Below are positions 15,572 through 17,309 of a stretch of DNA of 17,309 nucleotides, in pieces. The first letter of the stretch is position 1. Every line of letters begins with the position of its first letter. The notes beneath the pieces are model-generated. The model was not told where the DNA came from. It did no database searches and saw only the letters and a list, made by a program, of their open reading frames with translations. Source of the DNA: CAZJGF01 sp964545665 (GTDB taxonomy: Bacteria > Chloroflexota > Dehalococcoidia > GIF9 > AB-539-J10); the NCBI GenBank assembly GCA_964545665.1, contig CAZJGF010000023.1, positions 1 to 17,309 of the forward strand, read 5' to 3'. The translations under genes were made by a program, and so were the position numbers.

Positions 15572-16657
15572 CTACTCCAGTAGTTCGCTCTCTACCCAGT
15601 CTACGCAAGATTTCTCTGTTGGCGTCTTATCTCCCCAGTATTTGGTTCGTTCGAGCAAGTAGTCCTCGTACTCTGCTGCCGGTAGCCCCATGGCTGTCTT
15701 TTCCTGAATGTACGCATCAATCAGCGGACTGGTAGCTTCGACCCACCTTGCCATCTCCTCCTCAGACAGCTCAATTAGCTCCCTGCCCTCGAAGGTCAGG
15801 AAGTAGTCTATCCCAACCTTGTCATAATAGGTCCAGACCTTACCATGCTTTTCTATCCATTCTTCGCTGACCTCGGTGAAGGTGTTCTTTATGTCGGCGG
15901 GCAGGCTATTCCATTTATTCTTATTTATAACTACGAACATGTTGGCGGTATAACCCACGTCATAACAGCCGGTAACATACTTCACAACCTCGGCTTGGTT
16001 CCACCCTTTCAACACCTCACGGGGAGTAAGACTGCCATTCACCGTACCCTTGGCCATAAGTTCGTAGGCCTCTCCTTGGGAACCGCCATAGCCCTCAGCA
16101 CCGAGAGCTTCTATTATCTTGGCTCCTACGCCTGTAGACCTTATCACCAGCCCCTTCAGGTCTTCCATCTTGCGTACTGGCTTCTCGGTGGTAAAGACTA
16201 CTCCCGGGCCGTGTGCATGAAAATAGAGCACATGCACGTCATCAAACTCCTCAGGTGTGAACTTCTCATAGAAGTCATTGGCCACCTTGGTGGCTACCCA
16301 TCCATTGGGGTAACCGTGAGGCATGTCAATCAATTCACTCGCTGGAAAGCGACCCATGGTATAGGCCAGAACCGACATGCCAATATCTGATATGCCCTCA
16401 ACCACCCCATCGTACACTTCCGCTGCAAGGGTCAATGTGCCCCCTGGGTAATAAGTGATGTCTACCCTGCCATTGCTGCGCTCCTTTATCTCGTCACAGA
16501 ATTGCTCAGCCAGTATGGAATGCAAATGTGTGGGTGGAAAGAAATTACTATAGCTTAATTCTATAGTCTCCGATGTTGCTGGTGCCGCACAGGAACCAAA
16601 TAGCGGCAATGCTACCAGCGCTAGAGCCAATAATATGAACAAGCTTTCTCTTCTCAT
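15572..16657 (-). CDS. dctP: TRAP transporter solute-binding lipoprotein DctP (second, complete)
   Basis: Extracytoplasmic binding protein for the adjacent DctQM. It has 361 residues. N-terminal MRRESLFILL and a hydrophobic stretch end in LFGSC (Cys23), a somewhat atypical lipobox but plausible. Family signs: YYPGGTL near 69-75, LKGLVIRSTG with the substrate-carboxylate Arg173, and the C-terminal long helix. An in-frame TTG at 16696 would add 13 lysine-rich residues. I chose the ATG at 16657 because GGAGGT sits 8 bases upstream and the signal peptide then begins normally. It differs clearly from the DctP at the left edge (no acidic linker, different core sequence), so the two TRAP systems probably take different substrates. 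Confidence 0.95.
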   Translation of the reverse strand: MRRESLFILLALALVALPLFGSCAAPATSETIELSYSNFFPPTHLHSILAEQFCDEIKERSNGRVDITYYPGGTLTLAAEVYDGVVEGISDIGMSVLAYTMGRFPASELIDMPHGYPNGWVATKVANDFYEKFTPEEFDDVHVLYFHAHGPGVVFTTEKPVRKMEDLKGLVIRSTGVGAKIIEALGAEGYGGSQGEAYELMAKGTVNGSLTPREVLKGWNQAEVVKYVTGCYDVGYTANMFVVINKNKWNSLPADIKNTFTEVSEEWIEKHGKVWTYYDKVGIDYFLTFEGRELIELSEEEMARWVEATSPLIDAYIQEKTAMGLPAAEYEDYLLERTKYWGDKTPTEKSCVDWVESELLE

Positions 16658-16957
16658 GGATCTTACCTCCGTACTCCCTTTTTTCTTCTTTGCCAAAGTG
16701 TGCCCTGATTTAGGAATTTGCTGTTTACATTTGGTGACTCCTTCAATTTATTAGACAAAGAATCCTCCCGCTCGGGAGGATTCTTCCAACTTCTCGCTTC
16801 TATTTCTGGTTGCTTACATTTCTACGCCGAAAGCCTCCCAAGCGCACTTTATGCGGCCATAATAATAGCTATAATAATATACCTGGGAGACTTCGTAAGC
16901 TTTCATATCCTATTCAGTGCCTGCGCTGCCAATTGTAAATGTAGGGCAATGAATTTG
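16658..16957. other. leader region between dctP and the insertion element
   Basis: These 300 bases contain the 28-base hairpin at 16758-16785. They also hold an A+T-rich patch (16861-16882) with several -10-like hexamers on the minus strand; TTACGA lies 16 bases upstream of one of them, a weak promoter candidate. TGTAAATGT at 16934-16942 may be the outer end of the insertion element, and related TTTACATTT and CTTACATTT words occur at 16724 and 16813. No RNA gene, known riboswitch class or credible protein gene is seen. Confidence 0.45.
16758..16785 (-). terminator. strong hairpin in the dctP leader: terminator or attenuator
   Basis: A perfect 12-bp stem (AAGAATCCTCCC pairing with GGGAGGATTCTT) with a 4-base loop. 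On the minus strand it is followed by TGTCTAATAAATT, a moderately T-rich tail; on the plus strand the following bases are not T-rich, so minus is more likely. It ends about 100 bases before dctP. It either ends transcription arriving from the insertion-element side or acts as an attenuator of the TRAP operon. Confidence 0.55.
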
Positions 16958-17309
16958 TCAAGCATCTGTACTGGCTGACCACATGGGTAACACTGGGCTA
17001 TGGATTTTAGCAAGTTCCCTTTCAATATACTCTATGGGAGTAAGATAGCCAAGTGATTGGTGTGGACGATTGAAATTATATTCTATAAGCCATTCAGTTA
17101 GCCCGGGATTGAGCTCTTCAGGGTCTAAAGATAGATTAAAGTTGTAAAGCCATTCATACTCCAGAGTCTGGTTGAATCTCTCTATCTCAGGGTTATCCTT
17201 TGGGGTTTTGACTCTGGAGAAGTACCTTTGAATACCTAATTCGGCGCTAGCTCTTTCAAATTCCCAGGCAAACTCACTCCCATTATCCGTCTGCAAGTTT
17301 TCTATCGGC
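16958..17309 (-). mobile_element. integrase-core transposase (IS481/IS3-like), N-terminus beyond right edge
   Basis: C-terminal part of a DDE transposase. The frame runs off the window (…PIENLQTDNGSEF), so there is no start codon here; the TTG at 17296 is only an internal Leu. The second catalytic Asp is in QTDNGSEF and the catalytic Glu in TPKDNPEIERFNQTL; YNFNRPHQSLGYLTPIEYI is the usual rve C-terminal block. The open frame and normal end argue that this side is intact. The family could be IS481 or IS3; the N-terminal part would decide. It lies upstream of the TRAP operon on the same strand, so it may influence that operon's transcription. Confidence 0.88.

Noticed and set aside
16718..16978. 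86-codon plus-strand frame in the dctP leader region
   Set aside because: It runs through the hairpin and into the transposase 3' end, has no ribosome-binding site and matches nothing I recognise.

Overview
The window looks like a bacterial chromosome segment, probably from a metagenome or draft assembly because it contains a 100-base run of N. Strong Shine-Dalgarno sites, sigma70-like promoters and lipoprotein signal peptides are bacterial. The best guess for lineage is an anaerobic Chloroflexota (Dehalococcoidia-like) organism. That rests on my recollection of where the 'GAGCGAAGCGACCGAAGAATCTC' type of interspersed hairpin repeat is common, and on the mix of an archaeal-type ATPase with bacterial transporters. 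It is an inference, not a result.

Layout. Positions 1-785 (minus) hold the N-terminal part of a TRAP-transporter solute-binding lipoprotein (DctP) running off the left edge, with a good promoter and a short leader. From about 1119 to 11012 (plus) there is a complete V/A-type ATPase operon in the Enterococcus ntp order, F-I-K-K-K-E-C-G-A-B-D. The c-ring gene ntpK is present as three tandem copies. A 107-bp REP-like inverted repeat sits between ntpE and ntpC. A DUF61/UPF0216-like gene and a HAD-family hydrolase gene follow closely, probably on the same transcript. On the minus strand from 16657 down to 12250 lies a TRAP operon, dctP-dctQ-dctM, followed 28 bases later by an AMP-forming acyl-CoA ligase interrupted by the assembly gap. 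At the right edge (16958-17309, minus) is the C-terminal part of an IS481/IS3-like integrase-core transposase.

How it fits together. TRAP carriers are usually Na+ symporters for organic acids. The ATPase c subunit ntpK3 keeps all the side chains that bind Na+ in E. hirae NtpK. A plausible model is a sodium economy: the ATPase makes or uses the Na+ gradient, the TRAP system imports a carboxylate with it, and the ligase activates that carboxylate to a CoA thioester.

The most interesting signal is in the c-ring genes. The three 159-residue NtpK paralogues align without gaps and repeat at exactly 498 bp. All three keep the essential Glu139. K1 has Lys at the second ion-site glutamine (109), K2 has Arg at the first (59), and only K3 has both glutamines. 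This suggests a mixed ring in which some subunits carry an internal positive charge next to the ion-binding carboxylate. I saw no tRNA, rRNA or CRISPR array.
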